A DNA stretch of 64,000 bases from Sulfitobacter sp. OXR-159 (GTDB lineage: Bacteria > Pseudomonadota > Alphaproteobacteria > Rhodobacterales > Rhodobacteraceae), in NCBI RefSeq assembly GCF_034377145.1, contig NZ_CP139707.1:1807001-1871000 (forward strand), given 5' to 3'. Position 1 is the first letter of the stretch; every line of letters begins with the position of its first letter. Positions 48,470-57,450 of this stretch are shown in pieces. A program made the position numbers and the translations under genes. The notes under the pieces are model-generated. The model had not been told where the DNA came from and did not search any database. It worked only from the letters and a program-made list of their open reading frames with translations.

Positions 48470-49558
48470 ATGCCCAATGCGATGAACGGGGTGCTCCCCA
48501 ACCAGCAGATTGCAGCGATGATCGACAGCGGTGCCATTGCCGCCGATCCGGCGGTGACCTCGGCGCAAATCCAGCCCGCCAGCCTTGACCTGCGGCTCGG
48601 CAATGTCGCCTACCGCGTGCGCGCGTCTTTCCTTGCGGGGCACGGGGCCAAGGTCGCGGATCGTTTGGAAGAATTCGAGATGCACCGCGTCGACCTCAGC
48701 GATGGGGCCGTGCTTGAAAAAGGCTGCGTCTATGTGGTCCCCCTGATGGAGCGGCTGGCCCTGCCCGAAGGCGTCTCTGCCGTGGCGAATGCCAAAAGCT
48801 CCACCGGGCGGCTTGATCTTCTGACCCGCACCATCACCGACGGCGGCACCGAATTTGACCGGATCGCGCCGGGCTATACCGGCCCGCTTTATGCCGAGAT
48901 CTGCCCCCGCTCCTTCTCGGTGCTCGTGCGCCCCGGTATGCGGTTAAATCAAATCCGCTTTGGCAGCGGGGATGCGACGCTCGATGATGACGCCCTGCGC
49001 GCGCTGCATGACACCACGCCACTGGTGGACGGCACTGCCGTGATCGACGAAGGGTTGGGCTTTTCCGTCGATCTGTGCCTGCCCGGCACCAGCCTTGTCG
49101 GCTACCGCGCGAAGCCGCATACCGGGGTGATCGACCTCGACAAGATTGGCCATTACGACCCCGCCGCCTATTGGGAAGAGGTGCACAGCACCAATGGCCA
49201 GATCATCCTTGATCCGGGCGCGTTTTATATCCTTGTCAGCCGCGAAGCGGTGACGATCCCGCCCGCCTATGCCGCTGAAATGGCACCTTATTTGGCAATG
49301 GTCGGAGAGTTCCGCGTGCACTACGCGGGTTTCTTCGATCCGGGCTTTGGCCATGCCGAAGCAGGTGGTGCAGGCTCACGCGGGGTGCTTGAGGTGCGCT
49401 GTCACGAGGCGCCCTTTGTGCTGGAGCATGGGCAGGTCGTGGGGCGCTTGGTCTATGAGCATATGGCGCAGATCCCCAGCCAGCTTTACGGCGCTGACAT
49501 CGCGTCGAACTACCAAGGTCAGGGTCTGAAACTGTCGAAGCATTTCCGCTCCGTCTGA
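48470..49558 (+). CDS. dcd: 2'-deoxycytidine 5'-triphosphate deaminase (long form)
   Basis: 362 aa, about twice E. coli Dcd, as usual for the alphaproteobacterial long form. The first half has ITSAQ-like IQPASLDLRLGN, the catalytic region NAKSSTGRLDLLTRTITDGG and YAEICPRSFSVLVRPGMRLNQIR. The second half repeats the fold with GFFDPGFGHAEAGGAGSRGV and EVRCHEAPFVLEHGQVVG. It gives dUTP for thymidylate synthesis. ATG 48470 follows GAAAGG; a TTG lies one codon before. Confidence 0.92.
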   Translation: MPNAMNGVLPNQQIAAMIDSGAIAADPAVTSAQIQPASLDLRLGNVAYRVRASFLAGHGAKVADRLEEFEMHRVDLSDGAVLEKGCVYVVPLMERLALPEGVSAVANAKSSTGRLDLLTRTITDGGTEFDRIAPGYTGPLYAEICPRSFSVLVRPGMRLNQIRFGSGDATLDDDALRALHDTTPLVDGTAVIDEGLGFSVDLCLPGTSLVGYRAKPHTGVIDLDKIGHYDPAAYWEEVHSTNGQIILDPGAFYILVSREAVTIPPAYAAEMAPYLAMVGEFRVHYAGFFDPGFGHAEAGGAGSRGVLEVRCHEAPFVLEHGQVVGRLVYEHMAQIPSQLYGADIASNYQGQGLKLSKHFRSV

Positions 49559-49562
49559 CCGC

Positions 49563-49727
49563 CTACCGCGAACCAAGAAACCGGCGCAGCAAGCGGACCC
49601 CCCGCTGCGCATTGCGCGCATTGAAAGCGGTGCCCCCGCGCGAGCGGCCCTTTTTTCCCACGCCAGCGCCTCGTGACATTAAGCGGCGCATGACATGGCG
49701 CAGAACCATATTGACGATCGGTTTCAT
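49563..49727 (-). CDS. Small basic protein, unknown
   Basis: 54 aa, starting at ATG 49727 behind GGGAGAGG. The product KPIVNMVLRHVMRRLMSRG is an amphipathic helix, followed by a Gly/Arg/Ser-rich middle and GVRLLRRFLGSR. Very basic, with no Cys. It lies between dcd and scpB on the minus strand. A good Shine-Dalgarno and compact frame support it; function unknown. Confidence 0.55.
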   Translation of the reverse strand: MKPIVNMVLRHVMRRLMSRGAGVGKKGRSRGGTAFNARNAQRGVRLLRRFLGSR

Positions 49728-49795
49728 CAGCCCTCTCCCTTGGATCAGCAAAACTGATGTAGTGGCGGCGGGGCGTAAGTCAGCCCCGACCCCGA

Positions 49796-50452
49796 TTAAT
49801 CTTCGAACAGCTCGCTCTGGCCTTCGGTGGTCTCCGGCTCGTCCTCGCCATCGCCCACGGTGGGCAGCAGACCGGCGGGCGGGCGGTTTTCCAACAACCC
49901 GGCAGAGCGCAGTTCTTTGAGCCCCGGCAGGTCCCGCGCACTTTCCAGACCGAAGTGATCCAGAAACTCCTGCGTGACCACAAAGGTCACCGGACGGCCC
50001 GGCGTCATCTTACGGCGGCCAAAGCGGATCCACTCCATTTCGAGCAGTTGATCCACCGTGCCGCGCGACACGGCCACGCCGCGTATCTCTTCAATCTCGG
50101 CCCGGGTGACGGGCTGGTGATAGGCGATGATCGCAAGCGTTTCGATCGCGGCGCGGCTGAGTTTGCGGGTCTCGACCGTTTCCCGATGCATCAAAAAGCC
50201 AAGGTCAGGCGCGGTGCGAAAAGCATAGGCGTCGCCGACTTTCATCACCTGCACGCCGCGCCCCTGATAGCGGTGGCGCAGAAAGGCCATCGCCTCGCCC
50301 ACGTCAGAGCCGCGCGGCAGCCGCTGTTCCAATTCTCGCAGCGTGATTGGTTCGGAACTGGCGAAAAGCACGGCTTCGATCATACGCTCCTGCTCGGCCA
50401 GCGAGGGCGCGTCGAACAGTTTCTTTTCTTTCGTTTCAATCTCTTCCGACAC
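49796..50452 (-). CDS. scpB: Segregation and condensation protein B
   Basis: Kleisin-associated winged-helix subunit of the SMC-ScpAB condensin. 218 aa. RMIEAVLFASSEPITLRELE opens the first winged helix, followed by ETLAIIAYHQPVTRAEIEEIRGV and QEFLDHFGLESARDLPGLKE of the second. It follows scpA with a 3 bp gap. smc is not in the window. Confidence 0.94.
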   Translation of the reverse strand: MSEEIETKEKKLFDAPSLAEQERMIEAVLFASSEPITLRELEQRLPRGSDVGEAMAFLRHRYQGRGVQVMKVGDAYAFRTAPDLGFLMHRETVETRKLSRAAIETLAIIAYHQPVTRAEIEEIRGVAVSRGTVDQLLEMEWIRFGRRKMTPGRPVTFVVTQEFLDHFGLESARDLPGLKELRSAGLLENRPPAGLLPTVGDGEDEPETTEGQSELFED

Positions 50453-50455
50453 GCA

Positions 50456-51250
50456 TCAATCCTTCTTGCGCAGTTGGATGGGGGCGAAGATCTCTTTCTG
50501 ACGGATCTCCATATGCCCCTCTTTGACCAATTGCAGGGAGGCCGCAAAGGTCGCAGCGGTTGCTGAGCGGCGGCGCTCAGGGTCGCTTTCCCAGCCCTCG
50601 GGCAGGTAGCTGTTCAGATCACCCCAATCGCCCGCATAGCCGATCAGCCCGCGCATCCGTTCCAGCGCCTCTTCCATGGTAAAGACCTTGTCGCGGTCCA
50701 TCACGAAGGGGCGGAAATCCTCCCGCGTGCGGGTGCGCGCATAGCCCTGCATCAGGTCCAGCAGCGTCGCGGTATAGGTGACCTTTTTGACAGTGGTGAT
50801 CTCTTGGGTCTGGCCGCGGGCAAAGAAATCCCGGCCCAGTTGATCCCGCGCCATCAGGCGTGCGGCAGCGTCCCACATCGCCTGCAGGCGTTCCAGTTGG
50901 AAAGCCAGATGGGCGGCCATTTCTTCGCCTGAGGGGCCTTCTTCGGTGGGGTCCGGCGGCAGCAAAAGGCGTGATTTCAGGAAAGCCAGCCATGCGGCCA
51001 TGACGAGGTAATCCGCCGCCAGTTCCAACCGCAGTTCTTTGGCACGCTCGACAAAGGCCAGATACTGCCGCGCCAGTTGCAGAACCGAAACCTTGCGCAG
51101 ATCGACCTTTTGCGTCCGGCTCAGCGACAGCAGCAGATCAAGCGGCCCTTCATAGCCTTCGACATCAATGATGAACGCCTCGGCGGCCAGCCGGTCGGCC
51201 ACGGAGCCACCGGCCCCGCCCCTGTCTTCCTCGAATGTCGTGTCAGCCAT
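50456..51250 (-). CDS. scpA: Segregation and condensation protein A
   Basis: Kleisin subunit of SMC condensin. 264 aa. The N-terminal binding block FIIDVEGYEGPLDLLLSLSR and DLRKVSVLQLARQYLAFVER with YLVMAAWLAFLKSRLLLP are typical. The C-terminal winged helix includes ATFAASLQLVKEGHMEIRQK. ATG 51250 overlaps the nagZ stop by 8 bp, so nagZ-scpA-scpB form one unit. Confidence 0.94.
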   Translation of the reverse strand: MADTTFEEDRGGAGGSVADRLAAEAFIIDVEGYEGPLDLLLSLSRTQKVDLRKVSVLQLARQYLAFVERAKELRLELAADYLVMAAWLAFLKSRLLLPPDPTEEGPSGEEMAAHLAFQLERLQAMWDAAARLMARDQLGRDFFARGQTQEITTVKKVTYTATLLDLMQGYARTRTREDFRPFVMDRDKVFTMEEALERMRGLIGYAGDWGDLNSYLPEGWESDPERRRSATAATFAASLQLVKEGHMEIRQKEIFAPIQLRKKD

Positions 51251-52250
51251 GCAAAGCCCCGCCCAGAAGCGTCTCAAGCTGGGCGCTGAGGGCGTCGATG
51301 TCAACGTCGTCGGGGGGGTGCCGCGCATCCATGGCCCGCAGGGCACGGGTCTGGGCGGCGGTAGTCATCTCGCCTGCGGCTTCGGCCACGGCGCGGCGCT
51401 CTTCCAGCGGTCCATTGCAAAAAAGCGCGACATCACAGCCCGCTGCAATGGCCGCACGGGTGCTTTCCGCCGGCGTCATCTGCAGGGCTTTCATCGAAAT
51501 ATCGTCGGTCATCACGAGGTTATCAAAGCCGATATCATCGCGGATGATCCGCATCACCTCTGACGACAGGGTCGCGGGGGTGTCGTCCAATGCGTTATAG
51601 ACCAGATGTGCCGTCATGCCCATCGGCAGGTCCCGCAGGCTGCGGAAGGGCGCAAAATCGACCGCCTCCAGATCAATCCGGCGGGCATCCACGCGGGGTA
51701 GATTGTGATGGCTGTCGAGCGTCGCGCGGCCATGGCCGGGCATATGTTTCATCACCGGCAGCACGCCCCCGGCCAGCAGCGCATCGGCAACGGCGCGGCC
51801 AATCTCGGCCACCTGCCCCGGCGTTTCGCCGTAGCACCGGTTGCGCAAAAACGGATGGGTCTTGGGCCCCGCCACATCGATCAGTGGCGCACAGTTACTG
51901 TCGATGCCGACGCTGTACAGCTCATGGGCGATGATCCGGTACATCAGTGTGAAGGCTTTCGTCGCCTGTTCCCCGGCGCGCGCGGCCAGTTCCATCGGCG
52001 GCATCCAATCGCGCCACTGCGGGGCGCGCATCCGCTGCACGCGGCCGCCCTCTTGGTCGATGGTGATCACAGCCTCATGGCCTGCCGCCTTGCGCATCTC
52101 ATCACATAGCGCGCGGACCTGATCCGGGCTGTCGATGTTGCGGGCGAAAAGGATGAAGCCGAAGGGCCGTACGTCACGAAAGAACGCTTTTTCCTCGACG
52201 CTGAGCCGGTGGCCCGTCGCGTCGAGGATCGTGGCCCCGAAGGGGCGCAT
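51243..52250 (-). CDS. nagZ: Beta-N-acetylhexosaminidase NagZ
   Basis: GH3 enzyme that removes GlcNAc from muropeptides in peptidoglycan recycling. 335 aa. FGFILFARNI, ITIDQEGGRVQRMR and the acid/base loop KHMPGHGRATLDSHHNLP are present, and the nucleophile is in LVMTDDISMKAL. The ATG overlaps the SPOR gene stop (TGATG). anmK, the next pathway step, is elsewhere in the window. Confidence 0.95.
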   Translation of the reverse strand: MRPFGATILDATGHRLSVEEKAFFRDVRPFGFILFARNIDSPDQVRALCDEMRKAAGHEAVITIDQEGGRVQRMRAPQWRDWMPPMELAARAGEQATKAFTLMYRIIAHELYSVGIDSNCAPLIDVAGPKTHPFLRNRCYGETPGQVAEIGRAVADALLAGGVLPVMKHMPGHGRATLDSHHNLPRVDARRIDLEAVDFAPFRSLRDLPMGMTAHLVYNALDDTPATLSSEVMRIIRDDIGFDNLVMTDDISMKALQMTPAESTRAAIAAGCDVALFCNGPLEERRAVAEAAGEMTTAAQTRALRAMDARHPPDDVDIDALSAQLETLLGGALHG

Positions 52251-53257
52251 CAGCGCATCACCACCGGGATGCAATCCGCGTTTTCGGCCACAAGTGCCGA
52301 ACAGAAACGCCGCGCATCGGCGATGTCGTCAAAGCCCATGGCACGCAGGCGATAGAACACCCGCCCGCCGCTGGTGGCCTTTTGCACAACGCGATTCTTA
52401 CCTTCGAGATAGGCACCGAAACGGCCCTGCAAACGGTCCCATTGTTCGCGGGCAACCTCGGGGCTGTCAAAGGCACCAAGCTGGGCCATCCGGGTGCCAG
52501 CAGGAAGGGCCGCGGGATCAACCTCTTGGGCGACGGTTGCGACCGGATTGCTCTGGACTGCGGCGGGTGTCACCACGGCACCGCCTGCCGGGCGGCGGCG
52601 CGGACGCAGGGAGTTGCGCACGCCGGGCGCGTTCAACACGGCCTTGACCACTTTCGGCTGCACGGAGGTATCGGCCAGCGCCATCGCCACGGCGGCATCG
52701 ACCGGATCACCAGAGGCGCCCGCCCCGGAGAGCGGTGCGACACCATTGGTCAGCTGCGCCACGAGGTCTTGAACATTGCCAGAGCGGATCGCGGCGGAGG
52801 CATCGATGAGGTCGCCGTCATTCTCGTGGGCGACGGCGGGGGTCGCATTGCCCTGTGTCTTTGCGGCAACCATCGCCACTTGAACGGGCTGGTCTTCGTC
52901 TTGCAATTCCATCTGACGCGGCGCGAGGCGCAGTTGGTCTGCGGGGCGACCGGCGCTGCCTTCGGCGGCAACAACGTTGACGGAAAGACCCTGATGGCGG
53001 GCCAATTCGCCGCCCGGCTCATCGGGGCGCACGCGGATTTCGCCTTCGATGGCGCGGACCACCGGGATGCCGGTCACATCACGCACCAGCAGCTTGTAGC
53101 CCCAAACACCAATCCCCGCGACAAGCGCCAAGGAAACCACAGCGCCTGCGATATTGGTGAGCGTTGTCAGGGTCTTGGGCCCGCTGCCCACTGCGTAGCC
53201 ATGCGCGGAATCGGGCGCATAGCCCGCCGTCGTCGGGGAAGACGTAAAATCTGCCAT
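52250..53257 (-). CDS. SPOR domain membrane protein
   Basis: 335 aa. One transmembrane helix at about 33-55, a long low-complexity periplasmic stretch, and a C-terminal SPOR domain (MAQLGAFDSPEVAREQWDRL to CIPVVMR) that binds denuded glycan at the division site. Placement before nagZ and scpAB fits cell-wall and division functions. A GAGGCAGAG Shine-Dalgarno precedes ATG 53257. Confidence 0.9.
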   Translation of the reverse strand: MADFTSSPTTAGYAPDSAHGYAVGSGPKTLTTLTNIAGAVVSLALVAGIGVWGYKLLVRDVTGIPVVRAIEGEIRVRPDEPGGELARHQGLSVNVVAAEGSAGRPADQLRLAPRQMELQDEDQPVQVAMVAAKTQGNATPAVAHENDGDLIDASAAIRSGNVQDLVAQLTNGVAPLSGAGASGDPVDAAVAMALADTSVQPKVVKAVLNAPGVRNSLRPRRRPAGGAVVTPAAVQSNPVATVAQEVDPAALPAGTRMAQLGAFDSPEVAREQWDRLQGRFGAYLEGKNRVVQKATSGGRVFYRLRAMGFDDIADARRFCSALVAENADCIPVVMR

Positions 53258-53336
53258 CTCTGCCTCTTTGCCCGGCGTGATACATCGCCACGCGGGTCTG
53301 GTCATGGGGTTGCCTGTTTTCGGCGCGCTGGTGCGG

Positions 53337-55082
53337 TTATCGCATCTCCTGCGCCGGTGTGACCCCAAGAATACCAAGACCCGCCGCAATTACAATCGCA
53401 ACGGCACGCGACAGGGCGATTTTTGCCTGCGATGTGGCAGCGTCCCCTTCTTGCAACGCACGCAGCCCGTCTTCGGAACGGCCCAAGTGGTAGAGGCTGT
53501 GGAAGTCGGACGCGAGTTCATAGAGGTAGAAGGCCACCCGGTGCGGCTCGTTGCTGCGCGCGGCGGTTTCGACCAGACGCGGCCATTCGGCCAGTTTGCG
53601 CAGCAGGCCCAGCTCGGCATCATGGTCAAGCTTGGTCAGATCCGCATCCATCAGCGTGGCATCGGCAACCTCGACCCCGGCCTCTTGGGCTTTGCGCAGG
53701 ATCGAAGCCACCCGCGCATGGGCGTATTGCACATAGAACACCGGGTTTTCGCGGCTTTGTTCCAGCACCTTGTCGAAATCAAAGTCGAGCATCGCGTCGT
53801 TCTTGCGCGTCAGCATGACAAAGCGCGTCACATCGGGGCCCACCTGATCGACCACATCGCGCAGGGTCACAAAGGTCCCTGCCCGTTTGGACATCTTGAA
53901 CGGCTCGCCGTTTTTAAAAAGTTTCACCAGCTGCGTCAGCTTGATGTCGAGCGGCACATGACCATCGCTCAATGCCGACACGGCCGCCTTCATCCGCTTA
54001 ACGTAGCCGCCATGATCCGCGCCGAAAATGTCGATCAGCATGTCGAAATCGCGGCTGACCTTGTCGTAGTGATAGGCGATGTCGGGGGCGAAATAGGTCC
54101 AGGACCCGTCGGATTTCTTGACCGGGCGGTCCACGTCATCGCCGTGTTCGGTGGATTTGAACAGCGTCTGTTCGCGCGGTTCCCAATCTTCGGGCTTCTT
54201 GCCTTTTGGCGGCTCCAGCACGCCTTCGTAGATCAGCCCTTTGGCTTCGAGCGAGGCAATCGCCGCTTCGATCTGGCCAGTGCCGTAGAGGGATTTCTCG
54301 CTGTAGAAGACATCCATCTCAACGCCGAGGGCTGCCAGATCCTCACGGATCAGGTTCATCATCGCATCGGTCGCAAAGTCGCGGATATGATCGAGCCATT
54401 CGCTCTCAGGTTGGTCGACCAGCTTGTCGCCATACATCTTGGCAAGCGCCTCGCCCAGCGGGATCAGGTAGTCGCCGGGATATGTGCCATCGGGGAAGGC
54501 CACCTCTTTGCCATTGGCTTCGAGGTAGCGCAGGTAGACCGAGCGTGCCAGCACATCGACCTGCGCGCCGCCGTCGTTGATGTAATATTCGCGCGTCACA
54601 TCGTAGCCTGCGAAATCCAGCAAGCTGGCCAGCGCATCGCCAAAGACCGCGCCACGGGTGTGGCCCACATGCAGCGGCCCGGTGGGGTTGGCCGAGACAT
54701 ATTCGACGTTCACCCGTTGACCGGCGCCAAGGATCGCGCGGCCAAAGTCGGTGCCTTGGCTCAAGACCTGCCGTGCCACGTTTTGCCAGACCGAAGGCGC
54801 AAGGCGCAGGTTGATAAAGCCCGGGCCGGCCACTTCGGCAGAGGTGATGCGCGGATCGTTTTGCAATTGGGCGGCCAATGCTTCGGCGATATCGCGTGGC
54901 TTCATGCCCGCGGGCTTGGCCAGCACCATCGCGGCGTTGGTCGCCATATCGCCATGCGCGGCGTCGCGTGGCGGCTCGGCGGTGATCGGGTCAAAGTTCA
55001 GTGTCGCAGGCAGGGCCTCCTGCGCGACCATCTGTTCCAGCGTCGCAATGATAAGATGGCGAATTTCGGCAAATAGGTTCAT
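53337..55082 (-). CDS. argS: Arginyl-tRNA synthetase
   Basis: Class Ia synthetase, 581 aa. The N-terminal Add-1 tRNA-binding domain is followed by [20 protein letters not shown] with HVGH at 138-141. The MSK-type loop is [15 protein letters not shown], and a C-terminal DALR anticodon-binding domain contains [19 protein letters not shown] 55082 gives the family N-terminus MNLFAEIRH. It precedes the SPOR gene by 79 bp. Confidence 0.97.
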   Translation of the reverse strand: MNLFAEIRHLIIATLEQMVAQEALPATLNFDPITAEPPRDAAHGDMATNAAMVLAKPAGMKPRDIAEALAAQLQNDPRITSAEVAGPGFINLRLAPSVWQNVARQVLSQGTDFGRAILGAGQRVNVEYVSANPTGPLHVGHTRGAVFGDALASLLDFAGYDVTREYYINDGGAQVDVLARSVYLRYLEANGKEVAFPDGTYPGDYLIPLGEALAKMYGDKLVDQPESEWLDHIRDFATDAMMNLIREDLAALGVEMDVFYSEKSLYGTGQIEAAIASLEAKGLIYEGVLEPPKGKKPEDWEPREQTLFKSTEHGDDVDRPVKKSDGSWTYFAPDIAYHYDKVSRDFDMLIDIFGADHGGYVKRMKAAVSALSDGHVPLDIKLTQLVKLFKNGEPFKMSKRAGTFVTLRDVVDQVGPDVTRFVMLTRKNDAMLDFDFDKVLEQSRENPVFYVQYAHARVASILRKAQEAGVEVADATLMDADLTKLDHDAELGLLRKLAEWPRLVETAARSNEPHRVAFYLYELASDFHSLYHLGRSEDGLRALQEGDAATSQAKIALSRAVAIVIAAGLGILGVTPAQEMR

Positions 55083-55188
55083 GTCGGGTATCCTTGTTCC
55101 CCGCCCGTTTATCATGTGCGGGGGTGCAGTCAATGAAGCGGCAGGCCGCGAGGGCCCATGTGAGGGAATGGCGTTTGAAGCGGCGGTA

Positions 55189-55809
55189 TCAGCCGAGGTC
55201 CAAACGCCCACTTCGGAGCCGTCGGCCAGCTTCGGACCCCAGGAACAGCGCGCTGTCTGCCGCGAGGTCGGCTTGCCCCTCGGGCACCGTAATCAGGTGA
55301 AAATGCAGCCCGCGTGCGCCAAATACCTTATCGAGCGCGGCATTGGCGGCCTCAAATGCGCCGATCATGCCATGTCCGGCGAGCGCCAGTGGCTGGCTGG
55401 GGCGCGGCAGGACGGTTACAACGGACCCCTGCCCGGCCACCAAACCCCGGCCCAAAGCCCGCACCATGGCAGACAGCCCTCGGATCTGCGCGTCCATGCC
55501 CTTGGCGCAATCGTCGGGGTCCAGCGGCATCAGGTTCAACACCAAATGCAGCGGCGTGCCGCCCCAGTTGCGGTAAAGCGGCTCGAACCGACTGACCAGA
55601 TCCCCGGCAAGCGCCAGCCCTTCGACCCGTGCGGGCGACTGGCTCATCAGCCGTGCCAGAACGGCGGGGTCGCGGTCCATCGCCACGACTTCGGCCCCCA
55701 GACCAGCCGCGCGTTTGGCGACCGTTGGGCCCGGCGCTTGCCCTGCCGAGAGGATCGCGAAGGTCGCGTCACCGGCCAGACTTTCCGGCAGAACGGGGGT
55801 TTGTATCAT
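55189..55809 (-). CDS. SDR-like Rossmann protein without catalytic motif
   Basis: 206 aa. Rossmann features are [20 protein letters not shown] (glycine-loop position) and [14 protein letters not shown] after beta-2. [20 protein letters not shown] and [14 protein letters not shown] stand where SDRs have Ser and YxxxK, but the Tyr-Lys pair is missing. It is probably a degenerate, non-catalytic SDR relative. Function unknown. Located between dgt and argS on the same strand. Confidence 0.7.
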   Translation of the reverse strand: MIQTPVLPESLAGDATFAILSAGQAPGPTVAKRAAGLGAEVVAMDRDPAVLARLMSQSPARVEGLALAGDLVSRFEPLYRNWGGTPLHLVLNLMPLDPDDCAKGMDAQIRGLSAMVRALGRGLVAGQGSVVTVLPRPSQPLALAGHGMIGAFEAANAALDKVFGARGLHFHLITVPEGQADLAADSALFLGSEAGRRLRSGRLDLG

Positions 55810-55857
55810 GTCAGGTCACCTATGGATCACAGGGGGCAGGTTACCATGCCGCAAAGA

Positions 55858-57015
55858 TTAGCGGAAGCTGCGCAAATCACTTCCGAAAAGGCGGGCGTGT
55901 TCTTGCAGCGCAAAACGGTCCGTCATGCCCGCAATGTAATCCGAGACCATCCGCGCCAGCGTGGTTTCATCCTCTGCCGCCTCGATCGCCGCCGCCCAGT
56001 GGCGCGGCAACAGGTTGGGCTGAGACAGAAACAGCGGAAAGAGGTCTTCGACCACCTTAGTGACCTTCTCGCGATTCTCCATCACCGAGGGCGCGCGGTA
56101 CATGCGGGTGAAAAGGAACTTTCGGATCTCGCGCAGGTCCTGCCAGACAGGATCCGAAAAGCGGATCACCGGGCGGCCCAGATGACGGATGTCATCGGGG
56201 GATTGTGCGCCCGTCTCTTTCAGCAGCTTGGACGATGTTTCGATCACATCGCCCACCATCACGCCAAAGACCCGGCGCAGCGCCTCGTGGCGACGGCGAT
56301 AGCTGTCCGTGTCGGGGTAGAGCCGGTCCACTTCCGCATAGGCCGCGCCGACCATGGGCAGCTCAGCGATCTCTTCTTCGGTAAACAGACCCGCCCGCAG
56401 CCCGTCGTGCAGATCGTGGTTGTTATAGGCGATATCATCCGAAAGCGCGGCCACCTGTGCCTCGGCGCTGGCGTGGGTGTGCAGTTCCAAATCATGGCGC
56501 GCGTTATAGTCAGCCAGCGCATGGGGCACGTCGCCCGTGACCGGCCCATTGTGCTTAGCAATCCCTTCGAGGGTGTCCCACGTCAGGTTTAGCCCGTCAA
56601 ATTCGGCATAGTGACGCTCCAGCGTGGTGACGATCTTGATCGCCTGCGCGTTGTGGTCAAACCCACCGTAGGGTGCCATCAGCTTGTGCAGCGCGTCTTC
56701 TCCGGTGTGGCCAAAGGGCGTGTGGCCCAGATCATGCGCCAGCGCCACGGCCTCGGTCAGTTCACCATTCAGGCGCAACGCCCCCGCGATGGTGCGCGCA
56801 ACCTGCGCCACTTCGATGGAATGGGTCAAACGGGTCCGGAAATAGTCGCCCTCATGCTCCACAAAGACCTGCGTCTTATGTTTGAGCCGCCGAAAGGCGG
56901 AGGCGTGAATGATCCGGTCCCGGTCCCGCTGATAGCAGGAGCGGAAAGTGCTTTCCTCCTCCGGCACCAACCGTCCCTTGGCGGTGTCCGGATCCGAGGC
57001 AAATTCTGCGCGCAT
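55858..57015 (-). CDS. dgt: dGTP triphosphohydrolase-like protein (HD domain)
   Basis: 385 aa. The HD motifs are ASAFRRLKHKTQVFVEHEGD, RLTHSIEVAQVAR and VALAHDLGHTPFGHTGEDAL, then ALSDDIAYNNHDLHDGLRAG. Alphaproteobacterial members hydrolyse dNTPs to nucleoside and triphosphate and help keep dNTP pools in check. Divergent from the iscA/erpA-like gene with 95 bp between. Confidence 0.93.
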   Translation of the reverse strand: MRAEFASDPDTAKGRLVPEEESTFRSCYQRDRDRIIHASAFRRLKHKTQVFVEHEGDYFRTRLTHSIEVAQVARTIAGALRLNGELTEAVALAHDLGHTPFGHTGEDALHKLMAPYGGFDHNAQAIKIVTTLERHYAEFDGLNLTWDTLEGIAKHNGPVTGDVPHALADYNARHDLELHTHASAEAQVAALSDDIAYNNHDLHDGLRAGLFTEEEIAELPMVGAAYAEVDRLYPDTDSYRRRHEALRRVFGVMVGDVIETSSKLLKETGAQSPDDIRHLGRPVIRFSDPVWQDLREIRKFLFTRMYRAPSVMENREKVTKVVEDLFPLFLSQPNLLPRHWAAAIEAAEDETTLARMVSDYIAGMTDRFALQEHARLFGSDLRSFR

Positions 57016-57110
57016 TGCGGCTGGTCCTTCTTGCGGTCCTTGTGACCTGTCCTTGTGGTTTCTATATGTTAAGGGAACGCGAAAGAAAACCGATGCATCG
57101 GAGCCCGCAG

Positions 57111-57434
57111 ATGAACCTGCCCCCCAAAGTCACCCCCCGCGCCTTTGAACGCCTCGCCGAGATCGGGGCCGCCGACGAAGGCAAAGCCCTGCGCGTCGCT
57201 GTCGAAGGCGGCGGCTGTTCAGGGTTTCAATATGACATTGCGCTGGACGAACCTGCCGAGGATGACCTCGTTCTGGAAGGCAGCGGTCAGAAGGTGGTGG
57301 TCGATAGCGTGTCCCTGCCGTTTTTGGCCGATGCGGTGATCGACTTCACCGAAGAGCTGATCGGCGAGCGGTTCACGATTGAGAACCCCAATGCCACTGC
57401 GGCCTGCGGCTGCGGCACGTCCTTTTCGATGTGA
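57111..57434 (+). CDS. A-type Fe-S carrier (IscA/ErpA family)
   Basis: 107 aa. The three conserved Cys are present: GGGCSGFQYDIAL and ACGCGTSFSM. VVVDSVSLPFLADAVIDF and NPNATAACGCG are family segments. It delivers Fe-S clusters to client proteins. ErpA or IscA cannot be told from sequence alone, and no isc/suf gene is adjacent. ATG 57111 gives the normal length; an in-frame ATG at 57093 is an alternative. Confidence 0.93.
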   Translation: MNLPPKVTPRAFERLAEIGAADEGKALRVAVEGGGCSGFQYDIALDEPAEDDLVLEGSGQKVVVDSVSLPFLADAVIDFTEELIGERFTIENPNATAACGCGTSFSM

Positions 57435-57450
57435 GCACATCCGGGCGCGT

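Noticed and set aside
53268-55076. 602-codon open frame on plus, opposite argS
   Set aside because: It is the antisense of argS, which has full synthetase motifs; the translation is His/Arg/Gly-rich with no domain. Long antisense frames are expected at this GC content.
54751-56592. 613-codon open frame on plus, opposite argS, the SDR-like gene and dgt
   Set aside because: Spans three real genes on the other strand; no motif.
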